37,013 bases of DNA from Hondaea fermentalgiana (GCA_014084085.1 NPFB01000189.1:31846-68858), one strand, 5' to 3'; shown: positions 19,801-28,718, counted from the stretch's first letter. Numbers and translations are program-made. The notes: generated from the sequence alone by a model not told the origin.

Positions 19801-19957
19801 ACCGAAGCTTGCAAAGGAGCGCTTACATGTTCGCGACACGCACATGGTCAAGCTTCCTTCCCTCAAGGCTATCAACAAGGTTCAACTCTCCGGAAGTGGT
19901 CGTAAAACTTTCTTGCTACCTCGAAGGGCAAGGAGTGAATTTGAAAGCGGAGCGTAG
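16802..19957 (+). CDS. Type II membrane protein with three DUF707/glycosyltransferase-like repeats
   Basis: The 1051-residue product has a short cytosolic tail, one transmembrane segment (about 67-91, LILIVLATVAVWAS core) and a large probably lumenal part with three homologous repeats. Repeat 1 (about 155-380) has WFPETNVRMD; repeat 2 (about 448-640) has WFPDSNVDMT; repeat 3 (about 745-930) has WLPDDDITMH. Each repeat opens with a hydrophobic strand such as LIIVVAGD or LAIVVGGDD, then FDLCVVYFG-like residues. Later comes a VHFVN...PLLRVDAVEYL block, and repeats 2 and 3 share a LWPQ(L/F)LR motif. The layout matches DUF707 (putative glycosyltransferases with a D-x-D site), so transfer of a sugar in the Golgi is a reasonable inference. 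Only repeat 3 keeps the acidic triad. ATG 16802 is secure: an in-frame TGA lies two codons upstream (16796-16798). The exact reaction is unknown. Confidence 0.82.
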   Translation: MLRPALSVNVSGGTGGGDGLGSNVSKGFRDDDEVKMAFNEVRKNPHSSRETSAFASSKGDKDVKSRAVCIALILIVLATVAVWASTTASLMMTSPIAKFALDDVNLDEVLSQRQARTATCINELSLRHSLQGKSQHAGDIEECPQVQWLAHPDHRWQDMKILVVIMATPEAVPQLDEWLGHDWLHVIIVKDTGRNNGFQLSHRHEKLARYVVELEADSPFLGSLDGRRRHWTAVARALQPLRMRNYKYTWFPETNVRMDVQSVQRMLHIAAFYDVRAGHPALGTSLGSRISAEKNSKIRGLAPVQWSGNAVEWVAGIGTVAPFFRSDAVPEVLTLLGSSLIWSMSCGPEIILGEFMAMSGARLAVISAVNYDYHSMENQDKMNACMKLHGNVISTSSMDAYRQLIAKSCPWCISTSTDAQAFAASLQQLPMDPNLPPRWRSQRFLHESRFRVLAIVVGGDDLRFEHLSGYEQFDIALVYTGTSGATFRAFSKDADFAYRLRGDKFTVARRILLEIDNWAANYEYVWFPDSNVDMTVLSLQQLVNVASRMKVTLAHPAWTRMGAREKEHVHLQDEPAFEQRQGMSVHFVNRMPMDAPLLRVDAVEYLLPTLIGDGTFLDILWPQLLRKPLTAIVDAAPYLQRATSVAPRGHETPEQLLHYGCVEDFPIKMGDKITRFQFQMLVRRNEDKDWCSIEPYRHWIDELRKPTDGVAVEEHTLAWEERALSTLRVDPTLLPLWWGQQRLAKVRGRNLIIVVAGDNSLHREWASNPSFDLCVVYFGNNMNIFKEYQEESTYAFNVKGMKWQLVRYALNNIDYRRYEYVWLPDDDITMHPDLVAKMFDLAVLYDVRLGQPAVHSFGAHYHHHVVRGNWSIHFVNFIEIMVPLLRVDSIEYLFPLWNLDMVESGYGLDSLWPQFLRRKMYGVFDATPCNHTGGKIMGGRKDTFYSRLKMDPVEELRLTMTPYDCFELWNVTEILGHVTIEEHNAAFPKMQLTAQRFTPGPKLAKERLHVRDTHMVKLPSLKAINKVQLSGSGRKTFLLPRRARSEFESGA

Positions 19958-20831
19958 TCGATGTCGGCAGATTGATAAAATGCAAGTGCAATGTGATGGA
20001 GAAACACAATCTCCGAGTCTACCAATTTGAAATGAGCTGCTACGTAACTCGAACGGAACAATAATAACAAGTACAGGATCAATTGTTGTCATCTTTGAAT
20101 TTTGAAAGCGACGGCATGTAGGCCGGGCAAGTGAATCTTTTTGGAGGGGGAAGAAAAACAGATGTCGCGGTTGTGCTTGCATCGCACATTGCTTACGCCG
20201 TCAATGACTTCAAACTTAGGGTGCTGAGGTTGGTCATCCTTCGTGGATCTCTTGGACCTCACTTCCGTCACGATGTTCGGAAACGTGCTCGCATTTTTGT
20301 TTTTATAAATGGCGGTATCAGGTTATCAAAGAAAACCTTGAGTGATCCTGAACCACTGCCGCCGCGCAATTGCGAAGAGTACCCTGAGGGCGATGAAAAG
20401 GAAGTCTTACCTCACCACCTTAACGTTTGAGAGATATTGAGCCCTGTGGGGTATGAAATGTAAGCTATCTTGTCTTGAGACTTTTTGAAAAGACTCTGCA
20501 GCATCCCTATTTTCGCCCGCCGCCGCCGCCCGCAACCACCGTCGCTGAAGCGAAAAGTCGCTCCAAGTTTCAAGATGTTTGTTTGAAATTAGAACGAAAA
20601 CGAGAGCAAGGAGACAGCGAAAAAGAGGAGGAAAAATGAGGTAAAAGAGTTGGAGACAATCCGAGTTTTCCCTGTCGAGTCCACCATTCCTTCGATTCAA
20701 TGATAAGATGATCGATCGATCCACGCGCCGGACAGCTAAAACGAGTGTCCGAGTTGCAGCACCGATCTTTAAAAAAAGGAAAAAGAACGCGTGCTTTTTT
20801 CTCTCTTTCCGCACAGACCCAATTGCGTGGT
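19958..20831. other. Convergent intergenic region between the DUF707 gene and XPO7
   Basis: Both flanking genes end here, so most should be 3' flank. On the minus strand there are splice-like signals: donor-like GGTAAGA just left of 20407-20412, a CTGAT branch-like site near 20320, and GTAAGC near 20190 followed by a pyrimidine run ending in AAAAAG. They border short frames without ATG starts, and I recognise no domain. They could belong to a spliced 3' untranslated region or an unannotated small gene. Confidence 0.45.
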
Positions 20832-23800
20832 CTACTCGCGTCGAAGTTCCCGATTAAAGGTGCAAAGCTCTTTGGCAAAGGTGTCATTGGAACGCAGCAC
20901 AACGTTAAAGAGGGCAGGATTGGAAAGTGCGGGGCCGAGCTTGGTGAAGAGCGCATCGTAAGCCTCCCGAATGCGCGGCTCGCGCACAGCCGATTGAGCG
21001 GACAAGAATTGCTGACGCTGTTTCTCAAACTCTGCAGGCGCGCAAAAGATGAGAGGCATGATAGGCTTGGCCATGGACCACTGATTCGGGAGCTCCGTAG
21101 ACGCGCTCGAGAAAAGCTGGTCCATAACAACGGCCAATAGGCTGCTGAAAAGATTCGGGTGGGCGCGCTCATGTTCTTGGAAGAGAAGCGCAGCACGGCG
21201 GTACTCTTCGAGCGAGGTCGTATCACCGCGCGAGCGGTGCTCAGGATTCAACACGGCGCGCACACGGCGCAAGGGGTCCGTGTCGACCGCGTTGCCATCA
21301 CCCTTGCCGTCATCCCCAGAAGGACCGTGGACCGCGGCCGCGGCGCGACACCGAAAGATGGCAATCGACTCGACCGCACTTGCTGCCGGTGAGCTGAGCT
21401 GGGCGTTGCCTGAGACGAGCGCCTCACCGAGGCAACACATGATGCGTGCAAACAGTGAAGGCGAGAGGTCTACGAGTGCAATGACGAACTTCTCCGACAG
21501 TTGATTGAGAAGACTCACGAGCGCCTTTGACATCTTCGGAAAGGACATGGTGTGTTTTGGCGAAGAGGCAAGCGCAAGCTCGAGCGTGACCCGACGCGCA
21601 TCAAGCAGGCAGCTGTCCCCAAAGAGCTGAAAGGTGCCCAGCGGCGCGTACCTGCCATTGAGCATGCGGCTCAGCGTGATCAGGCAAACTCGCGAGCACT
21701 TTTGCTGCGGCTCCTCGAGATCAACCGTGATGCCAGGTCCAATTGCGCCAGGTCCGACATCGATAACGGTGCCGTTCATGTTTTCAACCTTTTTCTTGTC
21801 GCTACTGCTGCCGCTGCTGCTGAGGAATTCTTCACCCATGGCAATAACCGCCTCCTGGAGCGCCTGCATAGACAATGGATCGTTGCTCGTCCCATTGCTG
21901 CCAATCTCGGTGCCAAGCGCCTGCGAAAGGGATTCCATCACGGGGTTGTTCATGTTATCCACAAGCTTGGATCGAATGGCCTCGCGCTTTTCATGACGCG
22001 TGCGCTGCGCTTCGCGCGTGCGCTCGAGCGCCTGCAGCTGCGGGGTGCAGAATGCCACCAACACACGCGCTGCCTCGCGAAAGAGAATGAGGCCGCCCGC
22101 GGATAACGACGGAAAAACAATGCGAGAACCACGGTTGTGCACGAGCTCGGAGAGAAGTTTGAGCAACGGCACCATAACTTCAAAGTTGTCGTGAAAGGTC
22201 GAGGCAAGAACCGCAAGCAGCGTGATACGGTTCGGGTAGAACCACGAAAAGATGAGCTCAAACTCGCGCGCTGCCGAGGCAGAGGAAATGACACCACGAA
22301 GGTCACGAAGCAAGCCAATGGTGGGGCCTATCAAGGACGGGTTGCGAAGGTCATTGCTGTTGGAATTGACAATGCGTAGCAGACCATCTGCAACTTCTGT
22401 CATTGGCTGCATAAAGGACACAAAGCGCTCCTCGACCTGGTCGTGCGAAGTGTACATGTTCGCGTTCACATCGAACATGTTCTCCGGGACCTGACTCGAG
22501 TTTTGCGACGAGGGATACCGCGTTTGCGTATAGAGCAGCTTGGATAGCGTCGCCATGAGAAAGGTGCGGGCACGGCCATGCTTTGGCTCCCGAAGCAGGG
22601 GAAAACGCTCGGCAGATGGGTTTTGCAAAAGGTCTTGAATCACTTCGCTCTCGAGGAGCAAACGACCGCTACTCATCAGCCGAGGGGTGTGCACCTTGCC
22701 CGTATGGACAATGGTGACTCCCATGCTTAGCTGATACAAGACACTCAAGGCACGCTGCACGAGCATAACTGGCGCCGAAGAATCATCGAGCTGCGCGTTG
22801 CGTTCATTCACGTGCTGAGCAAATTGTAAGAGGCCAAAAATGCGACGCATTGCCACATCCAAGAGGGCGCGGTCCCCACCTTGCACGCCGACGCGCGCTG
22901 CGATACTGTGCTGCATCGCCGCGACGCGCGCATTGTTTTCTTCCTCGGATTTGATTTCCGACGCGCTGAGCTCGTCGACCAATAGGCCTTGCTGCTTCAT
23001 GCCGCCATTATTGTTGTTGTTGTTGTTGCTGTTGTTGCTGCTGCTATTGTTGTTATCAGCGTTTCCATCCGACATACCGGTGTCATTATCGGGCTGTTTG
23101 TCTGCGATGGCGCGCGTGCTGCTGGCCCCACTGCTGCCCGAAGATCCGGTTTGGTTGAGTCTATCAAGCGAGGGGGAAGGCGCTGGCAAGGAACGAAGCT
23201 GCATGGAGCGCATCTCCGAGCCGGGCCCGATCATCAGCGAAGTCGTCGCTCCACCAGCGCCGTTGGGCACCATCGCCCCCCTTCGCAGAAAGGCAAAGTT
23301 CATGTAGCCGGAATAGTCGTCGACGAGCTCAACAGAACGGTCGCGCGCGGGACGCTCCGCCTCGTCCTCACGCGCGCGAGACTCAATGTAGAGCGTTTGG
23401 AAACAGCGGAAAAAGTAAAGCGTGGCCAGCTCGAGGCGCCAGCCGGCATTGCTCCCAAACCCAAAAATGAGAGCAGCCGGAGACTCGCCCCTCGAAGCAA
23501 TGACGTCCTCGGTCCGCTGCGAATCGGTGACCATCTTAAAGACAAGCGCAGCCAGCTCAGCATTCAGCTCTTCCAGACGTTCAATGGCGCGCGCCGAGAC
23601 ACGCGTCACGTGGCCGCCCACGATGGCGCCCACAACGTATGAGAGAAAGGCAAGGCGCGCCTGCGAGTCTGCGAGGCGGCATTTGGCCATGAGCAAGGTT
23701 TGTCCCTGCGGGTTGGACAAAAGCGCCGTGACGGCCTGAGCGCGCTCGTTCACGGCAGTCAAAAAGAGCTCGCCGACCCCGGAGGCAGAGTAACCATAGC

Positions 23801-25316
23801 GGAAGCGCGCCAGTGTTGACAACGGCGTCAATTGCTCTAGCAGCATGCCCTCGTCGTCGAGGGGATTGTCCTCGATTCCACCCGAACCCCGACCAAAGCT
23901 TCCAAAGCCTTGTCGACTCGTGCCCAAGAGCTCCGAGGCGGCCTCGCCGCCCTCGTCAAGCTCCTCGAGAGCGGCTGCACTGCACATGTCGGCCCGCGTC
24001 GAGACAAACGCTTGCACGACGCGGGGCACGTATTGGTCGAGGCCGCGCAGGTACCCGGGTTGGTTCATGCCGTCGCGATTCACGCCCTCGCGGATGCGCA
24101 GGTAGGGCGTTGGCAGAACCAGGGCGCTCCACAAGCGAACGAGGTAGTGGACGGAGCGCGTGGAGACGGTGCGCCACGCCGCGAGAGTTTCCTCGGTAAA
24201 CTGTGCAAGTGCTTCCAACCAGAGCTGGTACTGGGGCGGCTTGGCAAGCTCGACGAGCTGAAAATGACTTTTCATGCGCGAAAGAAGCCGGCACAGGTGA
24301 TGGAGACAGGCGTCGCTGTGGCTGAGGCCGGTCTTCTCCTTCATCAGCTGCGTGGATCCTTCCAAAAGGGCAACGAGGAACTCATGGCGGGTGCTCTCCT
24401 CAAAGACGGAGCGCCTGGTCGACGCCAACAGTGCGATGCACTGAAGCGCCATGCTGGCGGCGCCGTCTTCGGAGCCATCAATTTCGCTCTCGTTTTGGAC
24501 TTGCCATTGCGCGTTGTAAATTTGGAAAAGAAGCCGCAGCGCGTTCGCGTTGGCAATATCCTTGGTCCACTCGATGGGGATGTAAAGGCAGGCGACCACG
24601 TCGTCGCTCTCGCTGTACCCGGTGCCGACAAAATCGTACGCGAGGCAAGTTTGCAAGGTCTTGAGGGCCTCTCTGAGAATGGGGCGGTCTCGTGCGGGCT
24701 CTTGCGAGCTGAACGCCTGGTTCACCGTTTTGAGCGCCAGCATAAACGCGCGCGAGAGCCCATCTTGTTCTCTGAAAGCTTGCGCAGCCTGTCGGCCCTC
24801 GGGGTCCAGACGGCCGTTTGGCTCTGTGCGTCCAAGCTCGAACTCGGTAATGAGGTCTGTGAGGATACGGAGCCCGAGGATGGCGTGCTGCGCGCCGGCG
24901 TGAAGAAACTGCACAATCTCATTCATCAATCTACGCAGCTCCGGGTCCGAAACCCATCCGAGCTTTGTCAGTCGGCAGAGGACCTGGATCGTTGCCTTGG
25001 TCACGAAATCGTTTGGGTCCGATGACGAGGACGCCAGCCTCCGCAGCAAGAACTGCTGCAAGTGGACGCGTTGTGAAGAGGTCACATTGCGCCAATCTTT
25101 GGAGAGGATGAGCAGCAGACCTTTCGAGGCATACAGAAGCGCATACTGCGATGTGGAGTTTTCCAGTGTGTACTGCAGCTGCGGCAAGTACTGTGCCGAG
25201 GATTGCAGCCGCAAGAGCCACCGTTGCGCTTCGAGTTTCTCGATCAAGGTTGCGTTTTGTCCGCTGTAGAGCAGGGCGCACAAGCTTTCCAGCTTGTTCA
25301 ACTCCGAGGCGTCCAT
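20832..25316 (-). CDS. XPO7: Exportin-7 (RanBP16-type karyopherin)
   Basis: Exportin-7 is an importin-beta-family receptor that binds RanGTP and carries proteins across the nuclear pore. The 1494-residue frame matches the family from end to end. At the N-terminus: LESLCALLYSG, then FVTKATIQVLCRLTKLGW. In the first half: LAYDFVGTGYSESDDVV, RRSVFEESTRHEFL and SVHYLVRLWSAL. In the second half: LLRDLRGVISSASAAREFEL followed by IFSWFYPNRI, then LSELVHNRGSRIVFPS and LILFREAARVL. At the C-terminus: NQWSMAKPIMPLIF and FNRELRRE. The human protein has 1087 residues. The excess comes mainly from disordered insertions at about 665-805 (Ser/Asn-rich, with an asparagine run) and about 1092-1215. ATG at 25314-25316 gives the family-typical N-terminus; 14 further codons upstream lack an ATG. 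No intron is needed. Confidence 0.94.
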   Translation of the reverse strand: MDASELNKLESLCALLYSGQNATLIEKLEAQRWLLRLQSSAQYLPQLQYTLENSTSQYALLYASKGLLLILSKDWRNVTSSQRVHLQQFLLRRLASSSSDPNDFVTKATIQVLCRLTKLGWVSDPELRRLMNEIVQFLHAGAQHAILGLRILTDLITEFELGRTEPNGRLDPEGRQAAQAFREQDGLSRAFMLALKTVNQAFSSQEPARDRPILREALKTLQTCLAYDFVGTGYSESDDVVACLYIPIEWTKDIANANALRLLFQIYNAQWQVQNESEIDGSEDGAASMALQCIALLASTRRSVFEESTRHEFLVALLEGSTQLMKEKTGLSHSDACLHHLCRLLSRMKSHFQLVELAKPPQYQLWLEALAQFTEETLAAWRTVSTRSVHYLVRLWSALVLPTPYLRIREGVNRDGMNQPGYLRGLDQYVPRVVQAFVSTRADMCSAAALEELDEGGEAASELLGTSRQGFGSFGRGSGGIEDNPLDDEGMLLEQLTPLSTLARFRYGYSASGVGELFLTAVNERAQAVTALLSNPQGQTLLMAKCRLADSQARLAFLSYVVGAIVGGHVTRVSARAIERLEELNAELAALVFKMVTDSQRTEDVIASRGESPAALIFGFGSNAGWRLELATLYFFRCFQTLYIESRAREDEAERPARDRSVELVDDYSGYMNFAFLRRGAMVPNGAGGATTSLMIGPGSEMRSMQLRSLPAPSPSLDRLNQTGSSGSSGASSTRAIADKQPDNDTGMSDGNADNNNSSSNNSNNNNNNNGGMKQQGLLVDELSASEIKSEEENNARVAAMQHSIAARVGVQGGDRALLDVAMRRIFGLLQFAQHVNERNAQLDDSSAPVMLVQRALSVLYQLSMGVTIVHTGKVHTPRLMSSGRLLLESEVIQDLLQNPSAERFPLLREPKHGRARTFLMATLSKLLYTQTRYPSSQNSSQVPENMFDVNANMYTSHDQVEERFVSFMQPMTEVADGLLRIVNSNSNDLRNPSLIGPTIGLLRDLRGVISSASAAREFELIFSWFYPNRITLLAVLASTFHDNFEVMVPLLKLLSELVHNRGSRIVFPSLSAGGLILFREAARVLVAFCTPQLQALERTREAQRTRHEKREAIRSKLVDNMNNPVMESLSQALGTEIGSNGTSNDPLSMQALQEAVIAMGEEFLSSSGSSSDKKKVENMNGTVIDVGPGAIGPGITVDLEEPQQKCSRVCLITLSRMLNGRYAPLGTFQLFGDSCLLDARRVTLELALASSPKHTMSFPKMSKALVSLLNQLSEKFVIALVDLSPSLFARIMCCLGEALVSGNAQLSSPAASAVESIAIFRCRAAAAVHGPSGDDGKGDGNAVDTDPLRRVRAVLNPEHRSRGDTTSLEEYRRAALLFQEHERAHPNLFSSLLAVVMDQLFSSASTELPNQWSMAKPIMPLIFCAPAEFEKQRQQFLSAQSAVREPRIREAYDALFTKLGPALSNPALFNVVLRSNDTFAKELCTFNRELRRE
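23008..23058. repeat. (GTT)n trinucleotide repeat coding for polyasparagine in XPO7
   Basis: Interrupted GTT/GCT units encode an Asn/Ser run on the minus strand inside the large disordered insertion of exportin-7 (about residues 753-770). The array stays in frame. Confidence 0.85.
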
Positions 25317-25350
25317 GGCGGGCGGCCCGTGCGTTGCTTTGCGGTCGCAC

Positions 25351-25400
25351 TCTCCCACTCTCTATCTTTTCTCTCCCACTCTCTCTCTCTCTCGCTTTTG
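25351..25400. repeat. CT-rich microsatellite in the XPO7 leader
   Basis: Runs of CTCTCCCACTCTC and pure CT units begin about 35 bases upstream of the exportin-7 ATG. On the transcribed strand this is a purine-rich GA tract in the probable 5' leader. Confidence 0.8.
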
Positions 25401-26079
25401 CTTTCCTTTATCTCGCGTGGATACCTGTTGATCCTGCTGCTCGTTTCCCTCGTCTCCTTTTTGGATTGCGAGTTGACGTACGTGCGAGCTGGGGCGTCGC
25501 GAGCGGGGAGGTTCTCTCCCCCCGATGCAACCGCCGGGTGCCCGCGGAAGCCGCAGATGCTGCAAATGCTTGGCGCGCAAGGGAAAGAAAGCACAGACGC
25601 TCCTGAGGGGCGAAAATCAAACGAGGCGAGGAAAAGGAAAGGAATCAAGGCCGCGACGGCGCTCGCTGGGCGCGGCAAGCAAGCAAGCTCGCCAACAGCG
25701 AAGCTCGCTCCGCTGTGGTCGCCCCTGTCTCCGCCTGCCTAGCTCAGCTTAGCTTCGCTTCGCTGCAGGGAGGGCGCGACCTCGGGCGGCCTTTGCGGCG
25801 CCGGGCAAACTTCGCCTCCGCGCGCGCGCGCGCTCTCGCGCTCCCGCGGGCTCTCTCCGCCTCCCGCTCCTCCGCCGCGCGCGTCTCCGCCGTCGCGCGC
25901 GCTGCGCTTGCTTCGCTTTGCCTTCTTTCTTCGAAAGATCCGCGGCGATCCTCGTCGTTCAAACCCGGCCCGGCCGGCGCGATGCCCGCCCGGCCCGCGC
26001 GGCGGAGGGGCGCGCGGGGGCGGACGGCGGCGGGGAGAGGGCCCTGCGCGCGCCGCGCGCGCGGGGGTGGCGGCGCGGG

Positions 26080-26119
26080 GCCTGCCTGCCTGCCTGCTGC
26101 CTGCCTGCTGCCTGCCTGC
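26080..26119. repeat. CCTG/CTG mixed microsatellite
   Basis: CCTG units are interrupted by CTG units in a regular pattern, inside the GC-rich core of the divergent promoter region. Confidence 0.85.
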
Positions 26120-26196
26120 GCGCTCGCCGCGCCTGCTGCGCCGCGATCCGACTCGCCCTTCGGTCTCTGCCTGTCTTGCTCTTCCCTCTTTCTTGC

Positions 26197-26260
26197 TTTC
26201 TTTCTTTCTTTCTTTCTTTCCTTGTCTGCCTCTGTCTGTCTGTCTGTCTGTCTGTCTGTC
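26197..26260. repeat. Adjacent (TTTC)6 and (TCTG)7 microsatellites
   Basis: TTTC units occupy 26197-26220 and TCTG units 26231-26260, separated by ten bases. Both are pyrimidine-rich on the plus strand. They mark the boundary between the GC core and the less GC-rich START leader. Confidence 0.88.
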
Positions 26261-27046
26261 GCGAAAAACGTTTGCCGCCCTTTCTGCGCGCACTTGCGCC
26301 GCGCCATTCTCCACTTGCGCGCGCCGCCCGCAACTGCCGCCGCCGCGCCCGCCAAGTGCGCAAAGCGCGCGGCGCGGGGTTCCGCGTTCTTTTCGTTCCA
26401 ACGCCGCCGATCCTACAGTTAGTTAGTATCTTTGCTGGGCGGGCGGACGCGTCGCCGCGCGCGGGCGAGGGTTCAAGTTGGGCCACATTCTTTAGGCCGC
26501 TTCGCGAAGAATCTAATCGAGTGTCTTGGGGATGATGATCGTGATGATGCGAGTCGGTAATGGCGGCTGAATTGGACGAGGACGAGCAGACGCGAGAGGG
26601 AGAAAAAACCGCTTCGTGTGGCCGACGGTGGAGTGAGGAGTCGCCACACGGTCGGTGGTCTCAAAACGGTTGTGATGGGATAGTCTCCTTTTTACTTTTG
26701 GACCACATTTGATCTTTTTTTCGAGTTGGTTGACGAAACGGAGGGATTCTACAGGAAATGAGAGCGACAATGCCGTCTCGACATCCGGCATGGGACTGCT
26801 CTTCTCTACTGGGCTACAAAGACCGACCAGCGACTTGATCGATGACCCTCTTTGCAACCCTCTCGGAAAGACCAAAAAGCTTTACAAACAGGTTGGCTCA
26901 AAATAATAAATAAAGAGTGCAGACAGAGTTGGCGGCGAGCAGCACGACGCAGTATTGCGTTTTCCTGCGACAAAGCCAAAAAGCTTCAACGAGATCTCGA
27001 CGCCGCGAGATCGCCCAAGCGCAGGGGCGCGACGCAGTGGGCGACC

Positions 27047-28078
27047 ATGGCCGGCATGTCGCTAGATTGGACGAGCGGCCAAGTCGCGTTCTCGGCCTTC
27101 TTCGTGCTCTTCGCCGCAGATGCTTGGCTTCATGGACCTGTACAAGGACCTGCACGTCATGCGGCGCTCGCCGTCTCCGTGACCGCTGCTGTCGCAGGCC
27201 GATACGAGGCTTTTCTTGCGGCCCAGTTCGTGTGGCTCGCCGTCTTGGCGTTCGCAGGCTCACCAACGTCACTCAAGAAGGCTTCTGCAGCACCTGCAGC
27301 CGGCGCTGAGGCGCAGGCGAAGACTGCGACGAAGAGCAAGCGAGAGGGTCTGGATCCTGCAACCGGGACCAGTGCGTTACCTGCGCAGGGAAAGAAGCTT
27401 ATCGAAGATTCTCTGTCCAAGTTTGTCAAGAACCTAGATCCAGTTCACTCTTGTGACGGAAAAACTTGGCAGCTCGAGCAGGACAAGGACGGGATCAAGG
27501 TCTTTAGCGCGGCCTTCCCCGGACAGTCCACCAAGCGATGGAAGGTCACCTGCACGTGCAGAGCAGAATCTCTCCACGAGCTTTGTGAGGAGCTCTTCAA
27601 CTTCGACAAGCGTACGGGCGCCTCTGGCTGGGACACCGCGCTCAAGACCGGCAACATTGTCAAGACTTTTGGTGAGCACTTTACTGTGGCCCGCATGATC
27701 ACCAACGCCGCAGCAGGCGGTGCGATCTCGTCTCGCGAGTTTTTCGATCTGCGTGTACGCTACAATGGGCCTTCCGAGTACAAATTTGCTCCAGAAAACG
27801 GCTGCCTTACGGCCACGGTTGGTCTAGATCCGAAAAAAGACAAGTCTTGGCTCCCGTCAATGCCCAAGCCAGACAAAAACTACGTCGTGGGAACTTCTTA
27901 CCCAGGGGGGGGCGTACGGATATCCGCCTTGGGCAAGGATACATTTTTGTACGAAATGGTGACCAACATGAATTTGAATGGCTGGATTCCCACTTCCGTC
28001 ATTAATACTGCCACGTCGTCGGCCCTTCTCGAGTCGCACCAGGCCATGCTCGCTCACCTCGACAAGAAGTTTGCCTAA
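27047..28078 (+). CDS. Membrane-anchored START-domain lipid-transfer protein
   Basis: START domains bind one lipid in a deep pocket and move it between membranes. The 343-residue product begins with two or three hydrophobic segments (about 11-29 and 37-72), then an Ala/Lys-rich linker (about 73-120). A START domain fills about 122-341: TWQLEQDKDGIKVFS, STKRWKVTCTCRAESLHELC, FNFDKRTGASGWDTALKTG, ISSREFFDLRV and the C-terminal helix STSVINTATSSALLE-like region. These match the family's usual sequence order. The membrane anchor suggests a protein tethered to one organelle that acts at a contact site, much as metazoan STARD3 does through its own unrelated anchor; that is inference. The first in-frame ATG is 27047-27049, in a strong context (gcgaccATGg). 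The lipid carried cannot be told from sequence. Confidence 0.87.
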   Translation: MAGMSLDWTSGQVAFSAFFVLFAADAWLHGPVQGPARHAALAVSVTAAVAGRYEAFLAAQFVWLAVLAFAGSPTSLKKASAAPAAGAEAQAKTATKSKREGLDPATGTSALPAQGKKLIEDSLSKFVKNLDPVHSCDGKTWQLEQDKDGIKVFSAAFPGQSTKRWKVTCTCRAESLHELCEELFNFDKRTGASGWDTALKTGNIVKTFGEHFTVARMITNAAAGGAISSREFFDLRVRYNGPSEYKFAPENGCLTATVGLDPKKDKSWLPSMPKPDKNYVVGTSYPGGGVRISALGKDTFLYEMVTNMNLNGWIPTSVINTATSSALLESHQAMLAHLDKKFA

Positions 28079-28718
28079 TTCTTTGCATGAGCCGGGATTC
28101 ACAGCACATCCGTTGCTCGGTTTCAAGACTGAATAAAAAATATGTAAACGAGTTTCTTTCTTCCTTTTCCCTTTTCTTCTCTCTTACGAGGCTTCATTCA
28201 CCTCACTCCTCATTCGCTAGAGATGGCTGGCATCGCAAGGAAACCAGCTTTCCAGGCACAAGCTTCTTCGATAGTACAACAAAGCCCAACTCGTTCCTCA
28301 TCGTGGGTTATCGCAATCATGGACATTTTCAACATCATCTTTGTAGGTCGAAGACCCATGCTGAAACAGGGTTGTATGCAATCAAATTTGATTGTATATT
28401 TATTTTATTTTTATCAGCAAAAGTATGGTCACGCGCACGCAGAAGAAGAGGGGACGCGCGTCCGTGGTCCACGAGCATAGCACGCGAACAGCTGCACGGC
28501 TATGGAACACGACTGACTTTCGTGATCACAAAACCCTGTGTACTTGCCGCGGTTGGAGCGCGGGTGACCCCCAACCACGGCTCAGGTCCACAGAAGATTG
28601 AAGAGACCGGTATCGGCAAGGTAGCTAGCAGCTGTGCAAAATTCAAACAGAAACCCCCCAAAAAAACAAAAAGAAAAGGAGAAGAAGGAGGGGGGGGGCG
28701 CAGAAAGCGAGTCAGTCA
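28079..28718. other. Convergent intergenic region between the START gene and the GT32 gene
   Basis: I see no gene. AATAAA occurs at 28131-28136, about 55 bases past the START stop codon, and could be its polyadenylation signal. The right part holds the 3' end of the minus-strand GT32 transcript, including a homopolymeric A/G tract near 28655-28700. Confidence 0.5.

Larger units (their letters stand above)
25317..27046. promoter_or_regulatory. Divergent upstream region of XPO7 and the START gene
   Basis: No gene with a recognisable domain is present in this 1.7 kb. It should hold two promoters facing apart. It contains a CT-rich array next to XPO7 (25351-25400), a nearly pure G+C core around 25800-26160 with CG alternations, CTGC/CCTG units (26080-26119), TTTC units (26197-26220) and TCTG units (26231-26260). 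A 50-codon frame (26560-26712) starts with an acceptable ATG context but has no known homologue to me; it could be an upstream frame of the START mRNA. The frame of the START gene is open leftward to 26852 but without an ATG. Confidence 0.55.

Noticed and set aside
26560..26712. 50-codon frame with ATG in the START upstream region
   Set aside because: No recognisable domain; may be an upstream frame of the START mRNA or chance. Not called as a gene.
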